From NCBI GenBank assembly GCA_009667805.1, contig CM019066.1, forward strand, positions 6,882,001 to 6,946,000: a stretch of DNA of 64,000 nucleotides, given 5' to 3'. The notes under the pieces are model-generated. The model ran no database searches. It was not told the origin of the DNA and saw nothing but the letters and a program-made list of their open reading frames with translations. The position numbers and the translations under genes are program-made. The first letter of the stretch is position 1. Each line of letters starts with the position of its first letter. This DNA is from Leptobrachium leishanense (Eukaryota; Chordata; Amphibia; Anura; Megophryidae). Below are positions 55,112 to 64,000 of this stretch, piece after piece.

Positions 55112-55802
55112 TGTTACCGGAATCCACTTGGTTCACTCGGGACGAGGCCGGACCGGATACGAGCAAGGATTGTCTGGACACGAGTCTCTTCAGGAAAGGC
55201 AAACTTTATTGTGACGTCACAGAAGATGCTCAGACAGGATTGAATCGCAAAGACTGAGCCCCGAACTGAGCCCCGAGTTCACCCCGACAAAGGGTCTTAT
55301 ACCCCGAATACATAATTAGGTACATCCCAATTAGCCGACCTCCCGGTGACACTATCCCACCCCACGTGGGTTAATACCTCCCTTAGTCTAATACAAAGAC
55401 ATTCCATTAAATTGGCCGTAAATTGGCAAACTTCATGTTAGTTTCAACAGATCATAATTAGTTACTACATCCAGTCTGGGCTGTGCTCGCCTCCCTAGCG
55501 CCTGTGCTCATTTATTGCGGGTAGCACCTGGTCTATCTTCTATGCTTCCCTTTGTCTTGCTGGGGCCTCTGTGACCTTGATGTATCCACTTCTCATTCTA
55601 TCCCTTCGTGCCAGGAACAGCCTCGATCTTTCTCAGGTTTTAATTGCTTTTCTGCTAATCTAACACATTCCTAAATTTCTACATATACTTCATTCTAGTT
55701 TCAGCTAAAACCTACCTAGATATTTTCAAGTGAACCAATATTCTGAACAAGATGGCCGACTGGCTTATAATGGCAGCCAGCTTCCAGCCTGATTCCACTT
55801 CA
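55112..55802 (-). mobile_element. 3' LTR of the provirus
   Basis: 691 bp from TG (plus strand 55112) to CA (55801-55802). On the sense strand a TATA-type GGTATAAGACC lies at 55305-55295 and an AATAAA polyadenylation signal at 55210-55205. It carries an extra CCCCGAACTGAG-type duplication near 55260 absent from the 5' LTR. Confidence 0.92.
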
Positions 55803-55812
55803 TTCCCCCCTT
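55803..55812 (-). promoter_or_regulatory. Polypurine tract
   Basis: On the sense strand AAGGGGGGAA directly precedes the 3' LTR's TG, as expected for the plus-strand primer of reverse transcription. Confidence 0.88.
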
Positions 55813-55851
55813 GGCTCAAGCCTCAGGTTCTTCTCCTGAGACTTGTAGCCA

Positions 55852-56538
55852 TTACACCTCACTACTATTATTCTCAAGTTCCTCATACTTTGGGGGACCT
55901 ATTTTTGCTGGGAACATATCTTGTGGGATAATCAGTGGTATCTTCTGTGTCTGTGTGGGTGTCAGTGCCCTCTTGCATAGTGGACAGAGACAGAGCCCTA
56001 TGCGGTACAGTAGTGTCCCTACGACCAAGATCACCACCACCATCAGAATCGTGGATCCAATCTGTGAGATAAATCTCAGAATGGATCCGAACCAATCTCC
56101 GATTGCTCCGAACCCATGGAGTGGATTCCAGCCTTCAGCAGCGATCCTCCTTGCTGTGTTCTGCAACTGTGCTACCTTCTCCTGGTGATCTTGGATTACC
56201 TGGTAATAGTCAGGGGCGTCATGTGTAGTGTTCTTGATGAAAGTGCAACATTCATAATGCATCGTCATCTCACACAATCCATTCAGAGCCGCACTGATCT
56301 GTTCCAGTGTCATATTATGTATCATTTGTACCTTTCGTATCTCCCGTACTTCCAGATTCAGCAACTGAATATCCCAACTAGTCTTATTCAAAATCTCATC
56401 CATCAAACTGGCATAACTGTTCATTCTTGCCATCAACTCTCTTCCCCATCCAGTCCATGCTGGAAGCCATGCCCATATTTGATCCGCTTTCTTGAATAGC
56501 TCTCTCTTCTGTCTTTCTCTGAATACACAGGTGTCCAT
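55852..56538 (-). pseudogene. env: Env transmembrane subunit without surface subunit
   Basis: The C-terminal part of a type-C-like envelope. Of 228 open codons, residues about 45-88 look like the heptad region, C89-x7-CC97-98 resembles the immunosuppressive-domain cysteine motif (gammaretroviruses have x6), the membrane span is about 158-182, and the tail contains PPKY (215-218), a PPxY motif. There is no signal peptide, receptor-binding region, furin site or fusion peptide; a stop directly precedes the first ATG. It lies in a different frame from the OGFR-like domain and overlaps the end of that frame. It cannot make a working envelope. Confidence 0.88.
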
Positions 56539-56584
56539 TCACTCAGTAGCGCCGGTAGGAGTGCAGCCACCACTGGTTTTGCTT

Positions 56585-57206
56585 TGTATCGTGCCAATTC
56601 TCCCTGGTTTCCCCAGATGAATTCTTCTTTTGGGAAATAGTATCGCCAGGCAAAAAACAGCAGATCTTGTCTTTCCTGTGAATCTCTCACTGCTGGTATA
56701 AAAAAATTCATCACACTTTTCTTCATTCTTGGCAGTTTGTTTTAGATAAGGATCTCCTTGAGGAAGAACCTCACCAATGGGGCTTGGTATTCTTCTGCTC
56801 CCAATTCTCCCAAATTTAGCAGTATTCATGTAATTCTCAGATTATTATGAGGGTTGGTTGTTAGATTTTCGAAACGTGATGCGAAATTTTCTGCTCGTTC
56901 AACTTCGATTACTGTATCTTCCCCATACTCCCCCATTAGTTTTACGCCGAAGAATTTCAGCATCATTTTGTATGCTCTGCGGAGTCTGTGCTGAACTTCT
57001 GAGGTGTTAATCATAAGACATGTCTCTTGAGGGTTCAGAGGAGTGGAGTAAAAATTTCGGCCTTGGGACCGGGTTGGGAAGAGCCATTGGATATAATCAT
57101 GATTGAGTTCTAATAGTTCGTAGTCATTGTGCCATTTCTGCAACATAATTTCAATAAATTCGCCTCCAGGTTAAAATTTTCTCCAATTTATATAAAATTC
57201 GTAGTT
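56585..57206 (-). pseudogene. OGFR-family domain captured in the provirus
   Basis: OGFR-family proteins are cellular proteins with a conserved N-terminal domain; OGFR itself binds met-enkephalin and restrains growth. In one continuous frame this segment reads in family order NYEFYINWRKF, PGGEFIE, WHNDYELLELNHDYIQWLFP, RAYKMMLKFFGVKL, NNLRIT, LGELGAEEYQAPLVRFFL and AWRYYFPKEEFIWG. It covers most of the ~200-residue domain without introns. Stops: TAA 57171-57173, TGA 56826-56828 and one TAA near 56736. It is in frame with RNase H upstream. It replaces integrase and the env surface subunit. I am confident of the family; parent gene (OGFR, OGFRL1 or a lineage-specific copy) is unknown. Confidence 0.85.
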
Positions 57207-58035
57207 TGTCATGGGAGGTTGGGCCTCTTGCTTGCAGAGCAGGACTTTGGCTTGATCAGTTGTTAGCAATGGTTTTGCAGCCGCTTTTGCGGCCTGCTCA
57301 GCGCGTCTGTTGCCTTTCGGGATTTCATCATGGCCTTTCTGGTGGCCACGACAGTGCATAATACTGACAGCACTTGGTTTCCATACAGCTTCTAGGAGGG
57401 CTGTTATTTCAGCTGCCTACTTGATTTGTTGTCCTGAGGAAGTAATTAGGCCTCTTTCTTTGTAGAGTGCACCATGTGCATGGACAGTCATAAAGGCATA
57501 TTTGGAGTCAGTGTAGACATTTACTCTTTTGCCTTCGGAAAGTTGTAGAGCCCTGGTTAGGGCTGTTATTTCAGCCAGTTGTGCAGATGTATGGCCTGGT
57601 AGAGAATTTGCTTCAATAATCTCTTCTGCTGAGACGACTGCATAGCCGGAAACTTTCTTCCCATCATCCATATAACTGCTACCATCAGTGAATAGCCGTA
57701 GATCGTATTTGTCTAGGGGTACGTCTTTCAAATCTGGCCTGCTACTGAACACTTCTTCCATGACTTGGAGGCATTCATGATCTGGATCCTCTTCACAGTC
57801 AGGCAGTAAAGTAGCAGGGTTCAAGGTAGCGATGAGGTCCAAATGAACCCGTGGATTCTCACACATCATAGCTTGGTACTTCGTCATCCGGCTGTTGCTG
57901 AACCAGTAACTTCCTTTTACATCAAGCAGGGCTTTGACAGCATGTGGCACCTTGACATGAAGAACTTGTCCAAGGGTCAGCTTGTCTGCTTCTGCTATCA
58001 GCATTGCGGTGGCTGCCACAGCTTTCAGGCATGGG
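57207..58035 (-). pseudogene. pol: Retroviral RNase H and connection region
   Basis: Degrades the RNA strand during reverse transcription. The connection region reads AEADKLTLGQVL; RNase H motifs are FTDGSS (first Asp), a Glu in AQLAEITAL, YTDSKYAF (Asp) and the late MHCRGHQKG and GNRRAEQAA. TAG at 57417-57419 breaks it after SGQQIK. It is out of frame with the RT part because of a one-base shift near 58030. It stays in frame with the OGFR-like segment, the junction being near 57206. The zinc-binding start of integrase, expected next, is absent. Confidence 0.88.
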
Positions 58036-59671
58036 GTAGGCCGCAGGCCACAGGATCAAGTTGCTTGGAGATATAGGCCACAGGCCTTGGCCAGGAGCCA
58101 AAAGTCTGAATCAGCACTCCTGTAGCTGTTTGATTGTGTTCATGCACGTACAGCTGGAAAGGCTTGCTGTGATCCGGCAATCCTAGCGCAGGAGCCTCCA
58201 TTAAGAGAGTCTTTAATGTCAGGAAAGCTGCTGTTTGCTCTTCTTCCCAGAGGAAGGGGTCATGCTCTCCTCCTTTGGTGGCTTGATGGAGAGGCTTAGC
58301 AATATCTGCGAAGTTGGGGATCCACAGGAGGCAGAAACCTGCATCTCCCAGAAATTCACAGACTTGTCTCCTTGTCTTTGGTTGGGGTATTCGGCATACT
58401 GCTTCTTTTCTCTCTGCCCCCAGTGCACGCTTGGTACCTGTTAAGTGAAAACCTAAATATTTCACAGTCTGTTTACATATTTGTGCTTTCTTTTTGGACA
58501 CTCTGTAACCTGCAAGGCATAGCAGATGTAGCAGGGCTTTTGTGGCAGAGAGACAGTCTTTTTCTGTGGGAGAAGCTAATAATAAATCATCTACATACTG
58601 TAGTAAAACAACTTTGTCTGGCTGAGCGTTGAAGGACAGGAGGTCCTGGCTGAGCGTGCACCCAAAAATCGTGGGCGAGTTCTTGAAACCTTGAGGGAGG
58701 CATGTCCAGGTCATTTGATGGCGCGCCCCCATGGTAGATTCCTCCCACTGAAATGCAAAAAGGGGCTGGCTTGCCGGAGCCAGGCGGATGCAAAAGAAAG
58801 TGTCTTTTAAATCAAGCACCGTGTAATATTTTGTATCTCCGGGAATTAATGCCAATAAATTGTATGGGTTGGGAACCACAGGGTGTAAGGTTACTGTGGC
58901 TTCGTTGACGGCTCGTAAATCTTGGACTGGGCGGTACTCTTGTGTGCCCTCTTTCAGTACTGGCAACAGGGGTGTGTTCCACAGTGACACACAGAATTTC
59001 AATATCCCGTGGTCTTTAAGTCTTTGCAAATGTGTCTGGATATTCTGCTTGGCTTTTTGTGGGATATGATATTGTCTTAAAGCCACAGGTGTTGCACCAG
59101 GTTTTAAATCGACGTACACTGGAGGGATATTTACAGCTAGTCCGGGTGGGTTTTCCTCCGCCCACACTCCGGGGATGCCCAGAAGTAGTGTGTATGGGTC
59201 TGGGTCAGCCGGCGGGGTTGGTGCCGAGCGCCATTCTTCTTCTCTTGGCATAATTACTGCAATTTTGACAGGTTGGGTGTGCTGGATGGCTGGGCTGTAC
59301 TGCCATGTAGATCTGCCACTCTCAGGCAGGTCTAATCTAGCGTGACCCCCGGGGAGAAACGTAATTTGGGCTTGCAATTTGCAAAGGAGATCCCGCCCCA
59401 GGAGTTGGATGGGACATTCGGGCATATACAAAAATTCATGTTCAACATTATGCCCACCCACACTACATTTTCGTGAAGCAAGAAAGGGGTACTTAGCGGA
59501 CACCCCCATTGCTCCCACAATATCAACTTCATTTCCCATTGGGGGTGCAATTTGTTGTGTTATGACAGAATATTCGGCACCGGTGTCAACCATAAAAATT
59601 TCATCTTTATTTCCCACCCTCATAGTGACCGTGGGCTCGTGATTACCGAGCGGGATGGGCCCAGGTGCGTG
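58025..59671 (-). pseudogene. pol: Protease and reverse transcriptase, read in frame with gag
   Basis: The coding sequence follows gag's TGA in the same frame; the first ATG is only at 59623. Counting from there, protease has VDTGAE (13-15 is DTG) and LLGRDLL; RT has YRPVQDLRAVN, TVLDLKDTFF (catalytic Asp), LPQGFKNSP and QYVDD (YVDD 343-346). The frame is open for 532 codons, ending at a TGA at 58025-58027 caused by a one-base shift just before the connection region. Gammaretrovirus-like in layout: gag and pol share a frame and are separated by one stop. Confidence 0.92.
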
Positions 59672-61508
59672 TCAATATGTACCTTGCCCTTCAAATGACG
59701 TTCCCGCCAGACCAACAAACCCCGCACCGGCACCATCATTTCTCTCATATCTGCCGTTTGTTACCTGACCATTGGAGGCCTGACCTCCCGATTCCCCAGC
59801 CTCCCCCTGTACCCCAAATTTAACCAAAAATGCCGGACAATTATTTTTCCAGTGTCCTTCGCCCCGGCACCAAGCGCACTGATTGGGTTCCAGGGGTTCC
59901 CTAGGGGTTCTCCTACCTCTGCCTCCCCGACCCCTCGCTCTCCCTCTGTCCAGGGCACCTCTTCCTCCATTTCCCATATATCCGACCACCCCTGTATACC
60001 CTTTTTGTCTCTTTATCTCCTCCCGCTTTTCTTCCAAATCCAGGTTATGATACACTTTATTAGCAATTTCCACTAATTCACTAATACCTTTACCCAAAAA
60101 CCCATCTTGTCTCTGTATTTTATTCCGTATGTCTCTCTGTGACTGACCCACAAAGGAAGAATTAATTAACCTCTGATTCTCCACTGCCTCAGGGTCAATA
60201 GGACTGTACATCCTATATGCATCTAGTAATCTTTCTAGAAATGCACTTGGGGTTTCTTTAGAATCTTGCACAATATCCGCTATTTTCCCCATGTTTGTGG
60301 GTTTCTTCCCTCCCGCTTTAACACCCATTATTACCGCTGTACGGTACGTCTGCAGGTGTGCAATACCTGCAGCGGTATTGTACGGCCACTTGGGATCTGT
60401 TTTGGGGTAGTGTTCCTCTGCCCACGCTTCTGGCTGGGCTCTGGCATCTTCTACGACTTGGGCAAGTAGAATTTTTTGCGCGCTACTATTTATTCGGGCT
60501 CTTTCCTCAGTGGTGAACATTGTCAGCATTAGTTGTTGACAATCTGCCCATGTGGGGTTATGTGTGAGCATGACTGGCTCTATCATACTGGCCACCGCTG
60601 CGGGGTTAGTGGAATACAGTGGTGTGTGTGTTTTCCAATTGAACAGATCTGTTGTCGTAAATGGGACATATGTGTATTGCACTGGCCCAGGTTCTCCGTT
60701 TTCCAGTACAGGGCCTGGGACCTCCCGTAGGGGCATTTGCATCTTACTTTTACTGGGATTGTGCTGATATGGGTCTCGGGGTTTATATATTTTGTTCGCT
60801 GCGCGAGTGGTTGCACCTTGCTTTGCATCTTCACTCTCATCATCGTTGTCCTCTTGGGTTACTAGTTTATATACGTTCCCATCGGGCATTTCAATCTTTC
60901 CTGGTGGGACCTCTCTGTCTCCTCCACCCGCTGCCCCCTCATCTTCCTCCGCAATACCGCCTGCCGGAGTGGAGGAAGCCGGCGGAGCAGCAGCAGCCAC
61001 CCGCTCCCCCCCCTCCGCCAGAGCAACCGGGGCACGCAAAGCTTCTCTCGCTGCCCCATAATATGATGAATAGGGCGGGGACAGGGAATCAATCTCCTCC
61101 GGTTGTTCTACTAACACCGGTTTCCTTTTCTTATTATTTTCTCTATCTGGGGGTACCTGCTTCTTGTTACATCCTGCCATCATTATAAAATGACTTTTAT
61201 CTTTTACACAATACCTCCATACTCCATATATCTATATATGGGTACTGTTCAGTATGCCCGCATTTCCCGGTTACTTGGGAATGCACTTTCTGTATTAGCA
61301 CCGGGTCCATTGACCCCTGCTCTGGCCAATCTGGAACTAGCAGTGGCCATACCAGTGTACACATTCCTGTTAATTTCTCTTTAGTTAACTCTATACCATA
61401 ATCATGTGTTGTGTATAGTGCTTCAAAATTCCGCACCATATACCCTAAGGGCGTCTCACCCTTCTTCACCTTCTTCACCTTGTTGGGCTTGGATGACCCG
61501 TTACCCAT
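59672..61508 (-). pseudogene. gag: Gag polyprotein with one frameshift
   Basis: The structural precursor. I start at 61508, where MGNGSS gives a myristoylation signal followed by a lysine-rich stretch (KPNKVKKVKK) typical of matrix. The matrix frame stops at 61197-61199. A second frame, one base off, begins about 61183 and runs 503 codons with a proline/tyrosine stretch (SPPYSSYYG), a capsid region (PTWADCQQLMLTMF, KETPSAFLERLLDAY), a charged arginine/glycine segment and one zinc knuckle CAWCRGEGHWKNNC (C-x2-C-x4-H-x4-C). It ends at TGA 59672-59674, after which the same frame continues into protease. A single knuckle fits gammaretroviruses. Confidence 0.92.
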
Positions 61509-62059
61509 TGTTACTCTTAAGGGCAGTAACCTTTTTACGATACAGATATTACTTTTTAGCAAAAACACTTGAAATTTACTGTCTGGTACTTCAGTCAACA
61601 ATTCATATATATCGGATTCACTTCCTCCGTCAGTAGCCGGACTGCAGTTGCCTGAGCCGGAAACGTACCTTGGGAGTCCACTCTCAAGTTTGCTTTCTCG
61701 CTAGGCGAGTAGGTGCACAATCACTCACAGCAGTCTCAGCAATCATTCACAACCCATACTGTACCAGATACTTTCAGCACAAAATAGTACATAAACAATT
61801 CAACTCTTTCTACTAGCCGAGGGCACACCGTCCCTCCTTTTGGCTCCTTATACCCAGTTAATTGAACTCTAACTCTTGTCTGCTTGTGACTATTTTGCAC
61901 CCCGTTCTATAGCTACACTCCCGTCTGCAATTCCAATTTGCCTATGGATAATCTACCCACCCGGCACCACTATCTCTGCAGCTACCGCTGGCCCCAATGA
62001 GCCCTCTTCACTACACGACGTACACACTAGCACTGACCAGTCACAGAAATCTCTCCTCC
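61509..62059 (-). other. Provirus leader, gag-proximal part
   Basis: Untranslated leader between gag and the inserted solo LTR. No gene seen. Confidence 0.6.
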
Positions 62060-62878
62060 TGTCACGGATCCCTCTGATTACCAAAATAGTGGTCCCTTTA
62101 CGTAGACCGCTCTCTACCCTTCCGATCCTTGAATGGTCGGCAAAACTAGAAAGACAATTAACCAGACAATAGATAAACAAGGGGTAACACCAGACAGAGG
62201 TATGGAATAGAGTATTGTCACGAATCCTTCTGACTACCAAGATAGTGATCTCTTTATGTAGCTCACTCTCTACTCTTCCGATCCTTGAATGGTCGGCAAA
62301 GCTATATAGACAATTAAGCAGGTAACAGATAAAGAAAGGAAAACACCAGACAAAGGTACAGACCCGAGTACAAGTCCTCCCTAGGACTTTAGTATTAGCA
62401 GAGGTAATCTGATGTGTGCTTAGGGTGCCACATAGACTGACCTCGGTACCAACGTTAAGGGCAGAACCAAGAGCAGAGTAAATACCAATACCAGGGGTTA
62501 TACACAGAAGGGTTCGTTTGCAAATGCCAGGGGTCATACACAGGAGAGTTCGTTTGCCAATGCCAAGGGTCATACACAGGAGGATTCGTTTGCCAATGCC
62601 AAGGGTCATACACAGGAGGGTTCGTTTGCCAATGCCAAGAGTCATACACAGGTAATAGCCAAATATTCACAAGAGCTCTGCGGGAAGTGAATACCACGTC
62701 AGGGCACCGGTATAGTGGTGAGACTGGGTTTTAAACCCGGCGGGTCCGCGTCATAACGCCAGGCCCCGCCCCTCGGCGTCCCACGTGAGCGCACCCGGAA
62801 GCGTTTACATTCGGCGCCTGGCCAGCGAGCAGCGAGGAAGCTGCTGCCAGGCGCCCCATCCCCTGACCCACCGTGACA
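62060..62878. mobile_element. Solo LTR inserted in the provirus leader
   Basis: 819 bp starting TGTCACGGATCC and ending CACCGTGACA, with CCTCC on both sides (62055-62059, 62879-62883). TG...CA ends and a 5-bp duplication fit an LTR retroelement, perhaps Ty3/Gypsy. The first ~158 bp is tandemly duplicated (second copy from about 62218, TGTCACGAATCC). A 36-bp repeat (GGGTCATACACAGGAGGGTT core), about four copies, lies at 62500-62655. Orientation unclear. Confidence 0.75.
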
Positions 62879-62883
62879 CCTCC

Positions 62884-63399
62884 TTTCCTTTTGTCCATGT
62901 GTAGAAGCTTTATTTACAAACACTGACTACGACTATGCAACTCCACATGGCTCCCTTCTCCCTCACATACAGACTCTACCCTTTAGTTAACATCTGATCC
63001 CCTGGGTCCAGGCACGCGCTAGGCACTCTGGCTCCTTAAGCTTGTCCATGCTTTCGGCGGCGGGTTCGGTATGTCAACGAGACCGTGGACGCAGGTCTCC
63101 TTATCCGACTATGGCCGGACGTTTCCCTTTATACCGGTATTTCCATTAGACATACAAACATAGAAGACACTTTACCTATTGCCGCGCTGTTCGCTGTTTC
63201 CTCGGACTCGGTGGTGTCCCAGCTTCCCGGGCCGGGGGTCCGTTTGGGACGAGACGAGGTCCACTGAACAGGAAATCCTGCTTGGCGCCTGCAGATGTCA
63301 GCTCACCTTCCAAGGACGCCCAACCAGCGGGATTACTCGCGCCTGCAGTCAACCGCTACAGTGTCCAGCAGTCGTTGCCGTGCCGGCAAAGGGCCTCGT
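62884..63399 (-). other. Provirus leader, LTR-proximal part
   Basis: No gene seen; the short frames here are not protein-like. Confidence 0.5.
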
Positions 63400-63420
63400 A
63401 TCCCGGCTTTCGAGCCCCCA
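63400..63420 (-). promoter_or_regulatory. Primer-binding site, tRNA-Pro type with an insertion
   Basis: On the sense strand TGGGGGCTCG is followed by AAAG and CCGGGAT. The proline site of type-C viruses is TGGGGGCTCGTCCGGGAT, so both halves match around a few extra bases. It lies four bases after the end of the 5' LTR. Confidence 0.8.
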
Positions 63421-63424
63421 GAAA

Positions 63425-64000
63425 TGTTACCGAAATCCACTTGGTTCACTCGGGACGAGGCCGGACCGGACACGAGCAAGGATTGTCTGGACACGAGTCT
63501 CTTCAGGAAAGGCAAACTTTATTGTGATGCCACAGAAGATGCTCAGACAGGATTGAATCGCAAAGACTGAGCCCCGAGTTCACCCCGACAAGGGGTCTTA
63601 TACCCCGAATACATAATTAGGTACATCCCAATTAGCCGACCTCCCGGTGACACTATCCCACCCCACGTGGGTTAATACCTCCCTTAGTCTAATACAAAGA
63701 CATTCCATTAAATTGGCCGTAAATTGGCAAACTTCATGTTAGTTTCAACAGATCATGATTAGTTACTACATCCAGTCCGGGCTGTGCTCGCCTCCCTAGC
63801 GCCTGTGCTCATTTATTGCGGGTAGCACCTGGTCTATCTTCTATGCTTCCCTTTGTCTTGCTGGGGCCTCTGTGACCTTGATGTATCCACTTCTCATTCT
63901 ATCCCTTCGTGCCAGGAACAGCCTCGATCTTTCTCAGGTTTTAATTGCTTTTCTGCTAATCTAACACATTCCTAAATTTCTACGTATACTTCATTCTAGT
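63425..64000 (-). mobile_element. 5' LTR of the provirus, cut by the window end
   Basis: Nearly identical to 55112-55690. The AATAAA signal on the sense strand is at 63523-63518. The upstream (U3) part lies beyond 64000. Confidence 0.92.

Larger units (their letters stand above)
55112..64000 (-). mobile_element. Gammaretrovirus-like provirus with a captured OGFR-like domain
   Basis: On the minus strand in order: 5' LTR (63425 to beyond 64000), proline-type primer site, a leader with a solo LTR inside, gag, protease-RT, RNase H, an OGFR-like domain, env TM, polypurine tract, 3' LTR (55112-55802). Integrase, env surface subunit and fusion peptide are missing. All genes carry stops or frameshifts, so the copy is defective. 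By eye the LTRs differ at roughly ten positions plus one short duplication, so the insertion is not very old. The 5' host flank is outside the window, so the target duplication cannot be checked. Confidence 0.93.

Noticed and set aside
56433..57360. OGFR-like segment as a chance or integrase-derived sequence
   Set aside because: Several family motifs occur in the right order and frame over about 200 codons, and none of the integrase HHCC or DDE motifs is present.
59672..59674. TGA between gag and pol read as selenocysteine
   Set aside because: Its position at the gag-pol boundary fits retroviral stop suppression; no selenocysteine insertion element was sought or evident.
60583..61188. Plus-strand frames opposite gag
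   Set aside because: Shadows of the minus-strand gag, without protein features.

Overview
This is a gene-poor, repeat-dense vertebrate nuclear window. The mix of Tc1/mariner, several hAT families, CR1- and L2-like LINEs, an APE LINE with a 2A peptide, a tRNA-headed SINE and a gammaretrovirus-like provirus suggests an amphibian, probably a frog. That is an inference from the repeats. I found no convincing host gene.

Layout. 1-1480: a Tc1 element cut by the window edge, with a MITE inside it. 2.3-4.4, 9.0-12.9 and 22.0-24.7 kb: three copies of one large non-autonomous hAT family, each with its own perfect 8-bp target duplication. 4.8-8.1 kb: a truncated APE LINE ('LINE A') in which one 39-bp segment has grown to 18 tandem copies, split by a CR1-like LINE with an open 595-codon reverse transcriptase frame. 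14.4-16.3 kb: a minisatellite. 18.4-25.6 kb: a nest of MITE, long LINE A copy, hAT copy 3, and L2 plus MITE fragments. 25.6-27.0 kb: two derivatives of a second hAT family, whose 6.2-kb transposase-bearing member lies at 41.1-47.3 kb. 28.4-30.1 kb: a piggyBac-like MITE followed 20 bp later by an element carrying a minisatellite and a 184-bp palindrome. 35.2-35.4 kb: a SINE whose tail matches the LINE A 3' end. 36.0-38.1 kb: a hAT-like element with an exon-like 62-codon stretch and two minisatellites. 48.3-49.7 kb: a 1.4-kb foldback. 49.8-53.3 kb: an L2-like LINE broken by a 1.8-kb hAT and a small MITE.

55.1-64.0 kb, minus strand: a provirus with both LTRs (the 5' one cut by the window end), a proline-type primer site, gag, a protease/RT frame behind a single in-frame TGA, RNase H, and the TM part of env. 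Where integrase and the env surface subunit should be, there is instead an intron-free domain of the opioid growth factor receptor (OGFR) family, in the RNase H reading frame. It looks like a cellular gene captured by a retrovirus, in the manner of transforming retroviruses. It is now decayed by stops and frameshifts. This is the most striking object in the window.

A second theme is that minisatellites sit inside transposons: at least four hAT-like elements and LINE A carry internal tandem arrays, and three arrays in different places share one repeat-unit core.
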